Below are positions 38,101 to 49,734 of a stretch of DNA of 64,000 nucleotides, in pieces (position 1 is the stretch's first letter; each line of letters opens with the position of its first letter). Location of the stretch: assembly GCA_947471745.1 (NCBI GenBank), contig CANJKZ010000511.1:1-64000 (forward strand), written 5' to 3'. Source of the DNA: Closterium sp. Naga37s-1. Its lineage: Eukaryota > Streptophyta > Zygnematophyceae > Desmidiales > Closteriaceae. Both the position numbers and the translations under genes were made by a program. Below the pieces are notes generated by a model. It made no database searches and was not told the origin of the DNA. It saw only the letters and a program-made list of their open reading frames with translations.

Positions 38101-41100
38101 ATACACCTTCCAGAGCAACTTCAGGCGCGCACAGAGAAGTTCGGCGCCCGCGATGGCGGCCGTGCCTGCCGACAAATGCTAAGGAAGCGCATGGATCCCT
38201 ATAGGCATAGGGAAAAGCATCGAACGACTGAATGTTGTTGCATATTCGGGTGGCCCATGTTCAAATACACCTTCCAGAGCAACTTCGGCTTGGTTCGCGC
38301 GCACAGAGAAGTTCGGCGCTCGCGATGACGGCCGTGCCTGCCTACAAATGCTAAGGAAGCGCACGGAACAACCCGAATGTTGTTGCATATTCGGGTGGCC
38401 CATGTTCAAATACACCATCCAGAGCAACTTCAGCTTGGTCCGCGTGCACAGAGAAGTTCAGCGCCCGCGATGGCGGCCGTGCCTGCCCACAAATGCTAAG
38501 GAAGCGCATGGATCTCTATAGGCGTAGGGAAAAGCATCCAACGACCCGAATATTGTTGCCTATTCGAGTGGCCCATGTTCAAATACACCTTCCAGAGCAA
38601 CTTCAGATTGGTTTGTGCGCACAGAAAATTTCGGCGCCCGCGATGGCGGCCATGCCTGCCCACAGATGCTAAGGAAGCGCATGGATCCCTATAGGTGTAG
38701 AGAAAGGCATCCACGACCCGAATGCTGTTGCATATTCGGGTGGCCCATGTTCAAATACACCTTTTAAAGCAACTTCAGAGAGCAACTTCAGATTGGTTCG
38801 CGGGCACAGAAAAGTTCGGCGCCCGTGATGTCGGCCATGCCTGCCGACAAATGCTAAGGAAGCGCATGGATCCCTATAGGCGTAAGGAAAAGCATCTAAC
38901 GACCCGAATGTTGTTGCATATTTGGGTGGCCCATGTTCAAATACACCTACCAGAGCAGCTTCAGCTTGTTTCGCGCGCACAAAAACGTTTGGCGCCCGCG
39001 ATGATGGCTGTGCCTGCCGAGATGACGGCCGTGCGTGCCCACAAATGCTAAGGAAGCGCATGGATCCCTATAGGCATAGGGAAAAGCATCAACGACCCGA
39101 ATGTTGTTGCATATTCGGGTGGCTCATGTTCAAATACACCTTCCAGAGCAACTTCAGCTTGGTTCGCGCGCACAAAAAAGTTCGGCGGCCGCGATGACGG
39201 CCGAGCCTGCCGACAAATGCTAAGGAAGCGCATGGATCCCTATAGGCGTAGGGAAAAATATCAATGACCCAAATGGTGTTGCATAATCGGGTGGCCCATG
39301 TTCAAATACACCTACTAGACCAACTTCAGCTTGGTTCGCGTGCACAGAAAAGTTCGGCGCCCGCGATGACGGCCGTGCCTGCCCACAAATGCTAAAGAAG
39401 CGCATGGATCCCTATAGGCGCAGAGAAAGGCATCCAGCGACCCGAATGTTGTTGCATATTCGTGTGGCCCATCGTCAAAAACACCTTCCAGAGCAATTTC
39501 AGCTTAGTTCGTACGCACGGAAAAGTTCGGCACCCGCGATGACGGTCGTGCCTACCGACAAATGCTAAGGAAGCGATGGATCCCTATAGGCGCAGGGAAA
39601 AGCATCCAACGACCCGAATGTTGTTGCATATTCGGGTGGCCCATGTTCAAAAACACCTTCCAGAGCAACTTCAGCTTGGTTCGCGCGCACGGAAAATTCC
39701 GGCGCCCGCGACGACGGCCGTGCCTGCCGACAAATGCTAAGGAAGAGCATGGATCCCTATAGGCGCAGGGAAAAGCATCCAACGACCCGAATGTTGTTGC
39801 ATATTCGGGTGGCCCATGTTCAAAAACATTCTCTAGAGCAACTTCAGCTTGGTTCGCGCGCACGCAAAACTTCGGCGGCCGCGATGACGGCCGTGCCTGC
39901 CCACAAATGCTAAGGAAGCGCATGGATCCCAATAGGCGCAGGGAAAAGCATCCAACCACCAGAATGTTGTTGCATATTCGGTTGGCGCATGTTCAAGAAC
40001 ACCTTCCAGAGCAACTTCAGATTGGTTCGCGCGCACAGAAAAGTTCGGCGCCCGCGATGACGGCCGTGCATGCCGACAAATGCTAAGGAAGCGCACGGAA
40101 CAACCCGAATGTTGTTGCATATTCGGGTGGCCCATGTTCATAAACACCTTCCAGAGCAATTTCAGATTGGTTCGCGCGCACATAAAAGTTCGGCGCCCGC
40201 GATGACGGCCGTGCCTGCCGACAAATGCTAAGGAAGTGTATGGATCCCTATAGGCGTAGGGGAAAGCATCGAACGACCCGAATGTTGTTGCATATTTGGG
40301 TGGCCCATGTTCAAATACACCTACCAGAGCAACTTCAGCTTGGTTCGCGCGCACAGAAAAGTTCGGCGCCCGCGATGACGGCTGTGGCTGCTGAGATGAC
40401 AGCCGTGCGTGCCCACAAATGCTAAGGAAGTGCATGGATCCCTATAGGCGCAGGGAAAAGCATCAATGACCCAAATGGTCTTGCATATTCGGGTGGCCCA
40501 TGTTCAAGTACACCTATCAGAGCAAGTTCAGCTTGGTTCGCGTGCACAGAAAAGTTCGGCGCTCGCGATGACGGCCGTGCCTGCCCACAAATGCTAAGGA
40601 AGCGCATGGATCCCTATAGGCCCATGTTCAAGTACACCTACCAGAGCAAGTTCAGCTTGGTTCGCGTGCACAGAAAAGTTCGGCGACCGCGATGACGGTC
40701 GTGCTTGCCCACAAATGCTAAGGAAGCGCATGGATCCCTATAGGCGTAGGGAAAAGCATCCAACGACCTGAATGTTGTTCCATATTCGGATGGCCCGTGT
40801 TCAAAAACACCTTCCAGAGCAACTTCAGGTTGGTTCGCGCGCACAGAGAAGTTCGGCGGCCGCGATGACGGCCGTGCCTGCCGACAAATTCTAAGGAAGC
40901 GCATGGATCCCTATAGGCGTAGCGAAAAGCATCGAACGACCCGAATGTTGTTGCATATTCGGATGGCCCGTGTTCAAATACACCTTCCAGAGCAACTTCA
41001 GCTTGGTTCGCGCGCACAGAGAAATTCGGCGGCCGCGATGACGGCCGTGCCTGCCCACAAATGCTAAGAAAGCGCAAGGATCCCTACAGGCGTAGGGAAA

Positions 41101-43930
41101 AGCATGCAACGACCCGAATGTTGTTGCATATTCGGGTGGCCCATGCTCAAATACACCTTCCAGAGCAACTTCAGCTTGGTTCGAGCGCACAGAGAAGTTC
41201 GGCGGCCGCGATGACGGCCATGCCTGCCTACAAATGCTAAGAAAGCGCAAGGATCCCTAGAGGCGTAGGGAAAAGCATGCAATGACCCGAATGTTGTTGC
41301 ATATTTGGGTGGCCCATGTTCAAATACACCTTCCAGAGCAACTTCAGCTTGGTTCGCGCGCACAGAGAAGTTCGGTGCCCGCGATGGCGGCCGTGCCTGC
41401 CGACAAATGCTAAGGAAGCGCAAGGATCCCTATAGGCGTAGGGAAAAGCATGCAATGACCCGAATGTTGTTGCATATTCGGGTGGCCCATGTTCAAATAC
41501 ACCTTCCAGAGCAACTTCAGCTTGGTTCGCGTGCACAGAGAAGTTCGGCGCCCGCGATGGCGGCCGTGCCTGCCGACAAATGCTAAGGAAGTGCATGGAT
41601 CCCTATAGGCGTAGGGAAAAGCATGCAACGCATGGATCCCTATAGGCGTAGGGAAAAGCATGCAACAACCTGAATGTTGTTGCATATTCGGGTGGCCCAT
41701 GTTCAAATACACCTTCCAGAGCAACTTCAGCTTGGTTCGCGCGCACAGAGAAGTTCGGCGCCCGCGATGGCGGCCGTGCCTGCCGACAAATGCTAAGGAA
41801 GCGCATGGATCCCTATAGGCGTAGGGAAAAGCATCGAACGACTGAATGTTGTTGCATATTCGGGTGGCCCATGTTCAAATACACCTTCCAGAGCAACTTC
41901 AGCTCGGTTCGCGCGCACAGAGAAGTCCGGCGCCCGCGATGGCGGCCGTGCCTGCCGACAAATGTTAAGGAAGCGCATGGATCCCTACAGGCGTAGGGAA
42001 AAGCATCCAATGACCCGAATGTTGTTGCATATTCGGGTGGCCCATGTTCAAATACACCTTCCAGAGCAACTTCAGCTTGATTCGCGCGCACAGAGAAGTT
42101 CGGCGCCCGCGATGGCGGCCGTGCCTGCCCACAAATGCTAAGGAAGCGCATGGATCCCTAGAGGCGTAGGGAAAAGCATCGAACGACCCGAATGTTGTTG
42201 CATATTCGAGTGGCCCATCGGCTTGGTTCGCGCGCATAGAGAAGTTCGGCGCCCGCGATGGCGGCCGTGCCTGCCGACAAATGCTAAGGAAGCGCATGGA
42301 TCCATATAGGCGTAGGGAAAAGCATGCAACGACCCGAATGTTGTTGCATATTCGGGTGGCCCATGTTCAAATACACATTCCAGAGCAACTTCGGCTTGGT
42401 TCGCGTGCACAGAGAAGTTCGGCGCCCGCGATGGCGGCCGTGCCTGCCGACAAATGCTAAGGAAGCGCATGGATCTCTACAGGCGTAGGGAAAAGCATGA
42501 AACGACCCGAATGTTGTTGCATAATCGGGTGGCCCATGTTCAAATACACCTTCCAGAGCAACTTCGGCTTGGTTCGCGCGCACAGAGAAGTTCGGCGCCC
42601 GCGATGGCGGCCGTGCCTGCCGACAAATGTTAAGGAAGCGCATGGATCCCTACAGGCGTAGGGAAAAGCATCCAAGGACCCGAATGTTGTTGCATATTCG
42701 GGTGGCCCATGTTCAAATACACCTTCCAGAGCAACTTCGGCTTGGTTCGCGCGCACAGAGAAGTTCGGCGCCCGCGATGGCGGCCGTGCCTGCCGACAAA
42801 TGTTAAGGAAGCGCATAGATCCCTACAGGCGTAGGGAAAAGCATCCAAGGACCCGAATGTTGTTGCATATTCGGGTGGCCCATGTTCAAATACACCTTCC
42901 AGAGCAACTTCCGCTTGGTTCGCGCGCACAGAGAAGTTTGGCGCCCGCGATGGCGGCCGTGACTGCCCACAAATGCTAAGGAAGCGCAAGGATCCCTAGA
43001 GGCGTAGGGAAAAGCATCGAACGACCCGAATGTTGTTGCATATTCGAGTGGCCCATGTTCAATTACACCTTCCAGAGCAACTTCGGATTGGTTCGCGCGC
43101 ACAGAAGTTCGGCGCTTGCGATGGCGGCCGTGCCTGCCCACATATGCTAAGGAAGCGCATGGATCCCTATGGGCGTAGGGAAAAGCATCGAACGATCCGA
43201 ATGTTGTTGCATATTCACGTGGCCCATGTTCAAATACACCTTCTAGAGCAACTTCGGATTGGTTCGCGCGCACAGAAAAGTTCGGCGCCCGCGATGACGG
43301 CCGTGCCTGCCGACAAATGCTAAGGAAGCGCATGGATCCCTATAAACGTAGGGAAAAGCATCCAACGACCCGAATGTTGTTGCATATTCACGTGGCCCAT
43401 GTTCAATTACACCTTCCAGAGCAACTTCGGATTGGTTCGCGCGCACAGAAAAGTTCGGCGCCCGCGATGACGGCCGTGCCTGCCGACAAATGCTAAGGAA
43501 GCGCATGGATCCCTATAAACGTAGGGAAAAGCATCCAACGACCCGAATGTTGTTGCATATTCACGTGGCCCATGTTCAAATACACCTTCCAGAGCAACTT
43601 CGGATTGGTTCGCGCGCACAGAAAAGTTCGGCGCCCGCGATGACGGCCGTGCCTGCCGACAAATGCTAAGGAAGCGCATGGATCCCTATAAACGTAGGGA
43701 AAAGCATCCAACGACCCGAATGTTGTTTCACCAACATTCACGTGGCCCATGTTCAATTACACCTTCCAGAGCAACTTCGGATTGGTTCGCGCGCACAGAA
43801 AAGTTCGGCGCCCGCGATGACGGCCGTGCCTGCCGACAAATGCTAAGGAAGCGCATGGATCCCTATAAACGTAGGGAAAAGCATTGAACGACCCGAATGT
43901 TGTTGCATATTCACGTGGCCTATGCTCAAA
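32117..43930. repeat. 173-bp satellite array, right block
   Basis: Continuation of the same satellite after the copia insertion; the interrupted monomer resumes with the duplicated TGACG. About 68 monomer equivalents, including the same short (GCACGGAACAACC) and long (GAGATGAC insertion) variants as the left block. Toward 43000-43930 the monomers become more uniform, with ATTCACGTGGCC and TATAAACGTAGGG variants shared by five consecutive units. Confidence 0.97.
35850..40450. repeat. 2,618-bp higher-order repeat in the right satellite block
   Basis: Shared private variants recur with a 2,618-bp offset: the TATAGGTGTAGAGAAAGGC monomer at 36072 and 38690, the AAGCGATGGATCCC monomer at 36952 and 39570, and the CCAATAGGCGCAGGG monomer at 37311 and 39929. 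The same set occurs once more at a 4,273-bp offset near 32690-33540. Copies differ by few bases. Limits are approximate. Confidence 0.8.
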
Positions 43931-43932
43931 TA

Positions 43933-44480
43933 CCGTAAACCCCCGAATATAAGACCCTTGGGTCTTATGATAATCGGACTTGGGGGCTACAATTAAATGA
44001 TATATATTTTATAAGACCTGGGTCTTAATACATGGTATTCGTTCTTAATAGTTCTATAATAAATTCATATGTGTTGTGTATATTTGTGTCAGTTGTACTT
44101 CGCAGCTTTGCAGTGAATGCGCGTGAAGGCGCGAATGTCACCACCTTCAGGTTTTTGCCATGTGGCATCACTCTCGCCACTGGACAGATTAGAAATCACC
44201 ACATTGGTAGTGGCGAAAAGAAAACATTTGACCATGTTGACTGCGCAATACCCACGCGCAGTCATCGGAAGGGGAAAATTTTTTCTCTCTGAAATCGCTT
44301 CGATTTCAATACAAAAAAATGTCAAATGCTCCATTCTTCCTAAGGATGGGGGGGTCTTATAATGATTGCACAAGAATAGGGGGGTATAACTAAAACGGAT
44401 CAAATATAATACCCCCCTCCCCGTATTATAGACCCGGGGGTCTACTACTGGAGGGGGTCTTATATACGGGGGGTTTACGG
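43933..44480. mobile_element. MITE-like DNA transposon with CCGTAAACCCCC terminal inverted repeats
   Basis: A 548-bp AT-richer insertion in a satellite monomer. The left end reads CCGTAAACCCCCGAATATAA and the right end is its inverse, ending GGGGGGTTTACGG. The dinucleotide TA is present on both sides (43931-43932 and 44481-44482), and the interrupted string CAAATACACC of the satellite is restored outside. Subterminal inverted motifs built from AAGACCC and GGGTCTTA occur near both ends. The inner frames (86 and 104 codons, opposite strands) show no recognisable domain and no transposase. TA targets and short length fit a non-autonomous Tc1/mariner-like or similar element, but the superfamily is inferred. 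Confidence 0.85.
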
Positions 44481-44482
44481 TA

Positions 44483-44620
44483 CACCTTCTAAAGCAACTT
44501 CATATTGGATCGCGCGCACGGAAAAGTTCGGCGCCCGCGATGACGGCCGTGCCTACCGACAAATGCTAAGGAAGCGCATGGATCCCTATAGGCGTAGGGA
44601 AAAGCATCCAACGACCCGAA
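44483..44620. repeat. Terminal satellite remnant
   Basis: The satellite resumes with ACACCTTCTAAAGCAACTTC and runs for most of one monomer, ending at AACGACCCGAA (44620). Beyond this no 173-bp monomer is seen in the window, so this is the right edge of the array. Confidence 0.93.
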
Positions 44621-44979
44621 CCAATCAAAAGCAGTTGGTCGAACAGAATGTGAGCGGTAAGTACGGTAGCGGTTGAGGAAAAAGCAGAGTTCCTCATAGT
44701 GAGCCAATAGGCGCTGACCTTGTTGAGATATACAAACCTATTCAGCTGCATTTTAGTAGCTGTAACCCTTAACAAAACAGCTGTCACAAAAAAATACAAT
44801 GAAATCAAGTATGGCACTTGCTATGTAACAAAACATCTACGTAAAAAAATGTAACACAATCGATGAGTAGTGATTCGTTGAAACCCATCAGGCAGTCGTT
44901 TGTTCAGAATAGAGAGAGCCAGGTGCCCGGCATGGACCATCCAGCAAGCGCGCCTTGATGAAGGCTCTGCCCGGCACAA
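44621..44979. other. Unique sequence downstream of the CUL1 relic
   Basis: About 360 bp of moderate GC content between the end of the satellite and the stop codon of the cullin relic. It would be its 3' flank. No gene, repeat or RNA is recognised here. Confidence 0.6.
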
Positions 44980-46261
44980 TCAAGCGAGGTATCTGAAGTT
45001 GGTGGGGTTCTCCTTGTCACGCTGCAGGTTCTCACGCGCAATCAAATCCTCAGTGCGCTTCTTGATCGCCTTATGTCCGGCTGCTCACACACAATCGCAT
45101 GGTGCACACATCACGTTCCCCCCGTCAAGCAATCTCCTTCTGCAGCCAAGCGGGTGGCTTGGAGGAGCGCCTGGTACAACTCACTTACCTTGGCAGAAAA
45201 TTTACAAGACAGCAACGAGAGTAAACGACTGGCGCAGGCGGGTAAGGTGTGTGAGGAGGGAGGGGCGTTACCTTGAACATGCGGCCTAGTTGCTCGACGC
45301 ATTCGAGCACGAGCTGCTGGTGGCCCAGCACCTTGCGGCTCTTCATGATGCGCACAGTGGACGCGTCTATGGCGGCAGTGGCACCTGCTCGTCTCCACAC
45401 ACACACCGCCACAGAACACAGCATGGCAGCGCACCCGCCATGGGTCAGGAAGAGAGTTGTGAGACGCCTGTGGCATGGCGGCTGGCAACTGGGCCATGAC
45501 AAGGGCAGCAACACCCAGACGGCATTCCACAGTTAAGCAAACACGAGAGGGGCGTGCAAAATACACCAGGCAGGCAGGAAGAGCGCAGACCTTGATGCGC
45601 CGCATCTTGTCTGTGAAGGAGGGGTTAAAAGCGAACACGTCGCTCTGCTCAATGGTCTTGCCGGCGGGCTTCTTCACGAGAATCTTGTACTTGTCGCAGG
45701 AGAGCGAGTGCAGCAGGCGCACTATATCCTCGTCCGTGAGGCGCTCAGACGCGTTGAAGAGCAGCAGCACTGCGGCCTGGTACGTGGTGACGATGAGCTC
45801 GATGGGCTTCGCTGTGAACTTGCCCGTGATGTTGCACGTGCCCTGCGAGTAGATACACATCAGCTTGCGGTGCTTGGTCTTCGTCTGGTAAAACTCCTTG
45901 AACACCTCCACACACCGCACCTGATGCCCCATGGCCGCCCACACCACACACCGCACACATGCAGTCACAAAGTCACATCATCAAAAACTTGCACATCAGC
46001 AGGGGGGGCCAACAAAAAGCATGTTCGTGAAGCTGGGACTTGTGGAAGGCGGGAGGGAGGCGGGAGGGAGCGCGCACCATTTCAGCGGGCAGCGCGAGGT
46101 CGGAGGACTTGTAGGAGGGCCAGAAGACGGTGGTGAGCACGGTGACGGAGAGGTCTATGCCCGGACTGTGCCCGGGGCTGTCCGCCAGATACTCCTCAAA
46201 CGCCGCCTGCTGCTCCGGCGCCAGCGTCAGATCCGTCACCTGTAGGGGGGCAGACAGGGGG

Positions 46262-46330
46262 GCACACCCACATGCACGCACACATGCACGCACACATGCA
46301 CGCACACATGCACGCACACATGCACGTACA
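46262..46330. repeat. 12-bp tandem repeat in a CUL1 intron
   Basis: About five copies of ATGCACGCACAC lie in the intron between cullin exons 46078-46239 and 46453-46573. Confidence 0.9.
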
Positions 46331-46350
46331 CAAGCTCACATTGGGCCTCA

Positions 46351-46614
<264 letters not shown>

Positions 46615-46882
46615 TCAAGAGGGGGAGTGAGCACTATGAGCAGATGGGGACAGCAGGACTTACTCAAAAGGCGATGACGGATGTGAGATGTCACAGACGC
46701 AGCACACATAGGTGAAACCACGAAGCGCATGCAGTAGGGCTAACCAGTGGCAAAACATGGATGTGGAGAGACGAATTGAACTGGCAATGAGTGTGCTTGC
46801 ATTGCATGGAGGGAGCATGACATACCGGCAGAGCTCAGCAAACCAGGTCGTTATCACTCATGTACGCCAGCAGCTTCACCAC

Positions 46883-47499
46883 CTGCTCAGGCAACAGAGC
46901 GGCGCGGGAAGGGCAGGCACGGTTGCAACCCGCAGGCAAACCAGAACAGACCAAGGCGACTTCTGAAGGGCCTCAAAGGCAAGCGTGCATTGCCAGAGAA
47001 GGCCACGTCGACACACACGGCATCGGGCAGAGAAGCACGATGGCGGTACCGCAGGGGGCAGGTGACTGGTAGAGCGGGGGAGCGGTGATGCAGGGTGTGT
47101 GGGGCGCAATGCAGGTGCGGGAGGGGAGAGAGGAGGAAGACACCCGAGAGGCAGGGCGCCCACCTTGGTGCGGATGGCAGCTTCCAAAATGGTGCAGTGC
47201 GGTTCTGGCTGGAAGGGCCTGCACAGGGCAGCACCAGGTCAGCTCCTGCGAACCGGAGGGAGGGGACGGGGAGAGGGAGGAAAGGGGGGGAGAGGCGATG
47301 GAGAGAATAGGAGGTGATGCAGGTCGGTTGGGGGGGGTGAAAGTTCAGGAAGTGGGAGAAGTACGGGAAAAAGGGGAAGGATGGGAGAGAGCAAGACAGC
47401 AGCAGAGGCAGTGGCAGAGAATGGCAGAGAATGGCAGAGAATGGCAGAGAATGGCAGAGAATGGCACGGAATGGCAAGGAATGGCACGGAATGGCACGG
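46883..47499. other. Unassigned island sequence with exon-like pieces and a 10-bp repeat
   Basis: No gene is firmly recognised. On the minus strand 46970-47040 contains AFSGNARL and, in another frame, AFEALQK, weakly like the cullin segment before VVKLL (CFxNHxLF...AFExF); I cannot support an exon call. A second minus-strand piece near 47165-47225 (PFQPEPHCTILEAAIRTK) has a CAG before it and a GTGGGC after it, but its family is unknown to me. At 47408-47500 there is a tandem array of AGAATGGCAG, then GGAATGGCAC units. Confidence 0.5.
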
Positions 47500-48100
47500 A
47501 ATGCCCCCCCCACCTCTCTCCCCCGCCCCCCACCTCATCCGCCGCCACCATGCCCGCCCCAGCAAGCCCCCACAGCCCCCCTGCGCCCATCCCTGCGACC
47601 ATACCTGCGCCCATGCTTGCGACCATACCTGCGCCCATGCCTGCGCCCACACCATACACAGTGGGCACCATTCCCCCACCCATCCCCACGCCTCCGCCCA
47701 CGCCTCCGCCCATGCCCCCTCCCATGCCCACCCCCATGGCAATCCCACCACTGGAGGGGCGGGTCCCATCGCTCCCTGCACTCCCATTGCTTCCCTCAGC
47801 TCCCCCAGCGACCCCAGTGAACCCCCTCCCTGCGCTCCCTGCGCTCCCAGCGACCCGTGTGATCGCCGCACTGGAGTTCTGCCGCCGCAGCGAGAACGCG
47901 CACAGCAGCCCTGTCACACGCACGCGGATTTGCGCGCCCAGCGGCTTTCGCGGCGGCGAACATCTGCGACTCCTCGGCGAGCCAGACGGAGCCAGACGGC
48001 GTTGGTGCGACGCCCCTGCGAACGTCGCCTGGAATTCGTCGAGCGTGAGCGAATAGTAGGACGCCTGCCGCGCCAGTAGTGTCGCAGCCCACGGTGATTC
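47500..48100 (-). pseudogene. ABI5/AREB-like group A bZIP N-terminal relic
   Basis: A CAG acceptor-like border precedes 48100, followed by ESPWAATLLARQASYYSLTLDEFQ without a stop. RQASYYSLTLDEFQ matches the conserved C1 block of ABI5/ABF/AREB factors (RQxSxYSLTxDEFQ), whose serine is an SnRK2 target in that family. About 60 bases on, in another frame, comes GSVWLAEESQMFAAA (47950-47995), matching the C2 block (xxIWTAEESQ). The shift between the blocks suggests decay. Further on (47870-47905) FSLRRQNSSAAITR weakly recalls the C3 block, then a Gly/Met/Val-rich stretch runs to about 47500. No bZIP basic region or leucine zipper was found. In life such proteins bind abscisic-acid response elements in the nucleus. 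Confidence 0.65.
47550..47745. repeat. Degenerate C-rich tandem repeat
   Basis: Imperfect repeats of CCATGCCTGCGCCCA and CCTCCGCCCA type units. On the minus strand they encode the Gly/Met/Ala-rich tract following the bZIP-like motifs. Frames on other phases are low-complexity and not genes. Confidence 0.75.
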
Positions 48101-48109
48101 CTGCAGGGA

Positions 48110-49730
48110 CGGGAATGCGGGAATGCACTGCAGTAGTGGTGTGGGAGGGGGAATGGAGGGCCGCCACAGGCAGGGCAGGGAATGCGCAGCAGCAAGAAAC
48201 AGGATATGATTGCAACGTCAGGGCATCAGCTGTGCACATACCACGCACGGGGACATTTGAGCAGTGATTACACTCACCAAACCACCCCTGCCACCTCTTC
48301 CGCCCTCTACACATCCCACGGTCCCCCATGGCACCCTTAACATGACGATGGAGCATGAAACGAGATGATCATGTGGATGATGGCGATGATGCCCGTGATA
48401 ATAATGGTGATGGTGTTCATAAGCGTGGTAATTGTCATGACCGGCCTACTCGGAGCAACATGTGAGGCGCCTAAGTGGGTGAGAGCATTGGACGGACCTG
48501 ATTTCTAGAGGCGCTCGAGGTCGTCCGCCCTGCCAGCCCCCCGCGCACCCCCCGCACACGCACGCGCACATGCAAAGGGGAGAGGGAAGAGTGTGGGAAG
48601 CGATGCGCGCGGATGAGCGGACCAGGCAAGTGGATAGGTGATGAAACCCTAAATTCGAAATACCGCTACAAAATAGTGGTTATGAGCTTGTGACTTTTGG
48701 CCGTCAACGCTGAAAACGGTATCCTATGGTGTGACACGGTACAACACTGCAAGGGCGGTGAGCGGTGCGCGTGCAACCCTTGTACGGCTGACATTCTGAC
48801 CTGGCGACGCACGACCAGGCGACGCATCACACGACAAAGAAACGAGAAGAGAAGCAAGTTGCGGGGAATACGGGTGGCGCGAGGGACGGAGGTGATGGCG
48901 CAGTAAATGAGAGTGATGGGTCGGTGAATGGTGGGAGGAGGACGGAGGGAGAGGGGAGGGAAATAGAGAGACGACGAGTGCGACGAGTGCAAGGAGCGAA
49001 GCGACGCGAGAGGGAGAGGGGGAGCGGGGCATACCGCTTGTTGAGGTGGGCATGGGCCTTGTTGCAGACGCTGTTAGCGAAGCGGCGGCCAACACCGCAC
49101 CGCGGATGGAGGTGAGCGCGTTCATGATCTTGGTGCGGCCGTCCACAATGGTGTTGAGCACGCGCAGAGCAGAATGCGCTCACACCCCCCTCGCTCGCTA
49201 CAAGCGCCTACCCAACCCACCATCGTAGCACACGCACGCCGCACCCACACACGCACGCACGCTGTAACGTATGGCGTGGTGGTAGTTTTTCCGCGCACCC
49301 ACACACGCACAACATGCACACGCTGGTAGGAGGTGGTTCGCGAAAGTTCGCAACGTTCTGCCGTGGCAAGGCGATTCGACGAGGAGCCGCCATGGTTGCG
49401 ACGACTGACACGGCGATGGCGTCTCCCTCTCCGCTCTCACCGCGTGCTCCCTGCAAGCACCCTTGTTGCAAGCGCCGCCCGCCGTGCCACCACTCTCAAG
49501 CAAGTCCCTTCATCGCGCCTTGTCAGTCGTGACGCCCCTCTCCATCTGATTCGCCTCCTCTCCGCCTCTCCTCCCTGCCTTCTCCCCTCGTCCCGCTCTC
49601 CCCCCCTTCCCTCTCGCCCCTTTCACTCTCCCTGCCCGTCCCTCTCCGCAGGGTGGTGAGTGCGGAGCGGACAAGCGCGCGGGGATAGGTCGTGCGCTGC
49701 TCCGCATCAGGGCCATGCGCCCCCACGCGT
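48110..49730. other. Unassigned island sequence with one exon-like segment
   Basis: No gene is recognised with confidence. The best exon-like segment is on the minus strand at about 49020-49165: RVLNTIVDGRTKIMNALTSI, then GTATGCC donor-like bases near 49035, a segment whose family I cannot name. The stretch 48540-48590 is a C-rich/CACACG simple sequence and 49530-49650 is a pyrimidine-rich tract. Other frames are short and low-complexity. Confidence 0.45.
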
Positions 49731-49734
49731 GGAA

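Noticed and set aside
6745-43900. Many 60-200-codon frames on both strands in the satellite (for example the recurring 119-codon minus-strand frame)
   Set aside because: They recur every 173 bp with the satellite, start and stop at fixed monomer positions, and vary as the monomers do. No domain is recognisable.
44032-44403. 86- and 104-codon overlapping frames inside the MITE as a transposase
   Set aside because: Both are short, on opposite strands of the same segment, and lack a DDE/DDD or helix-turn-helix signature.
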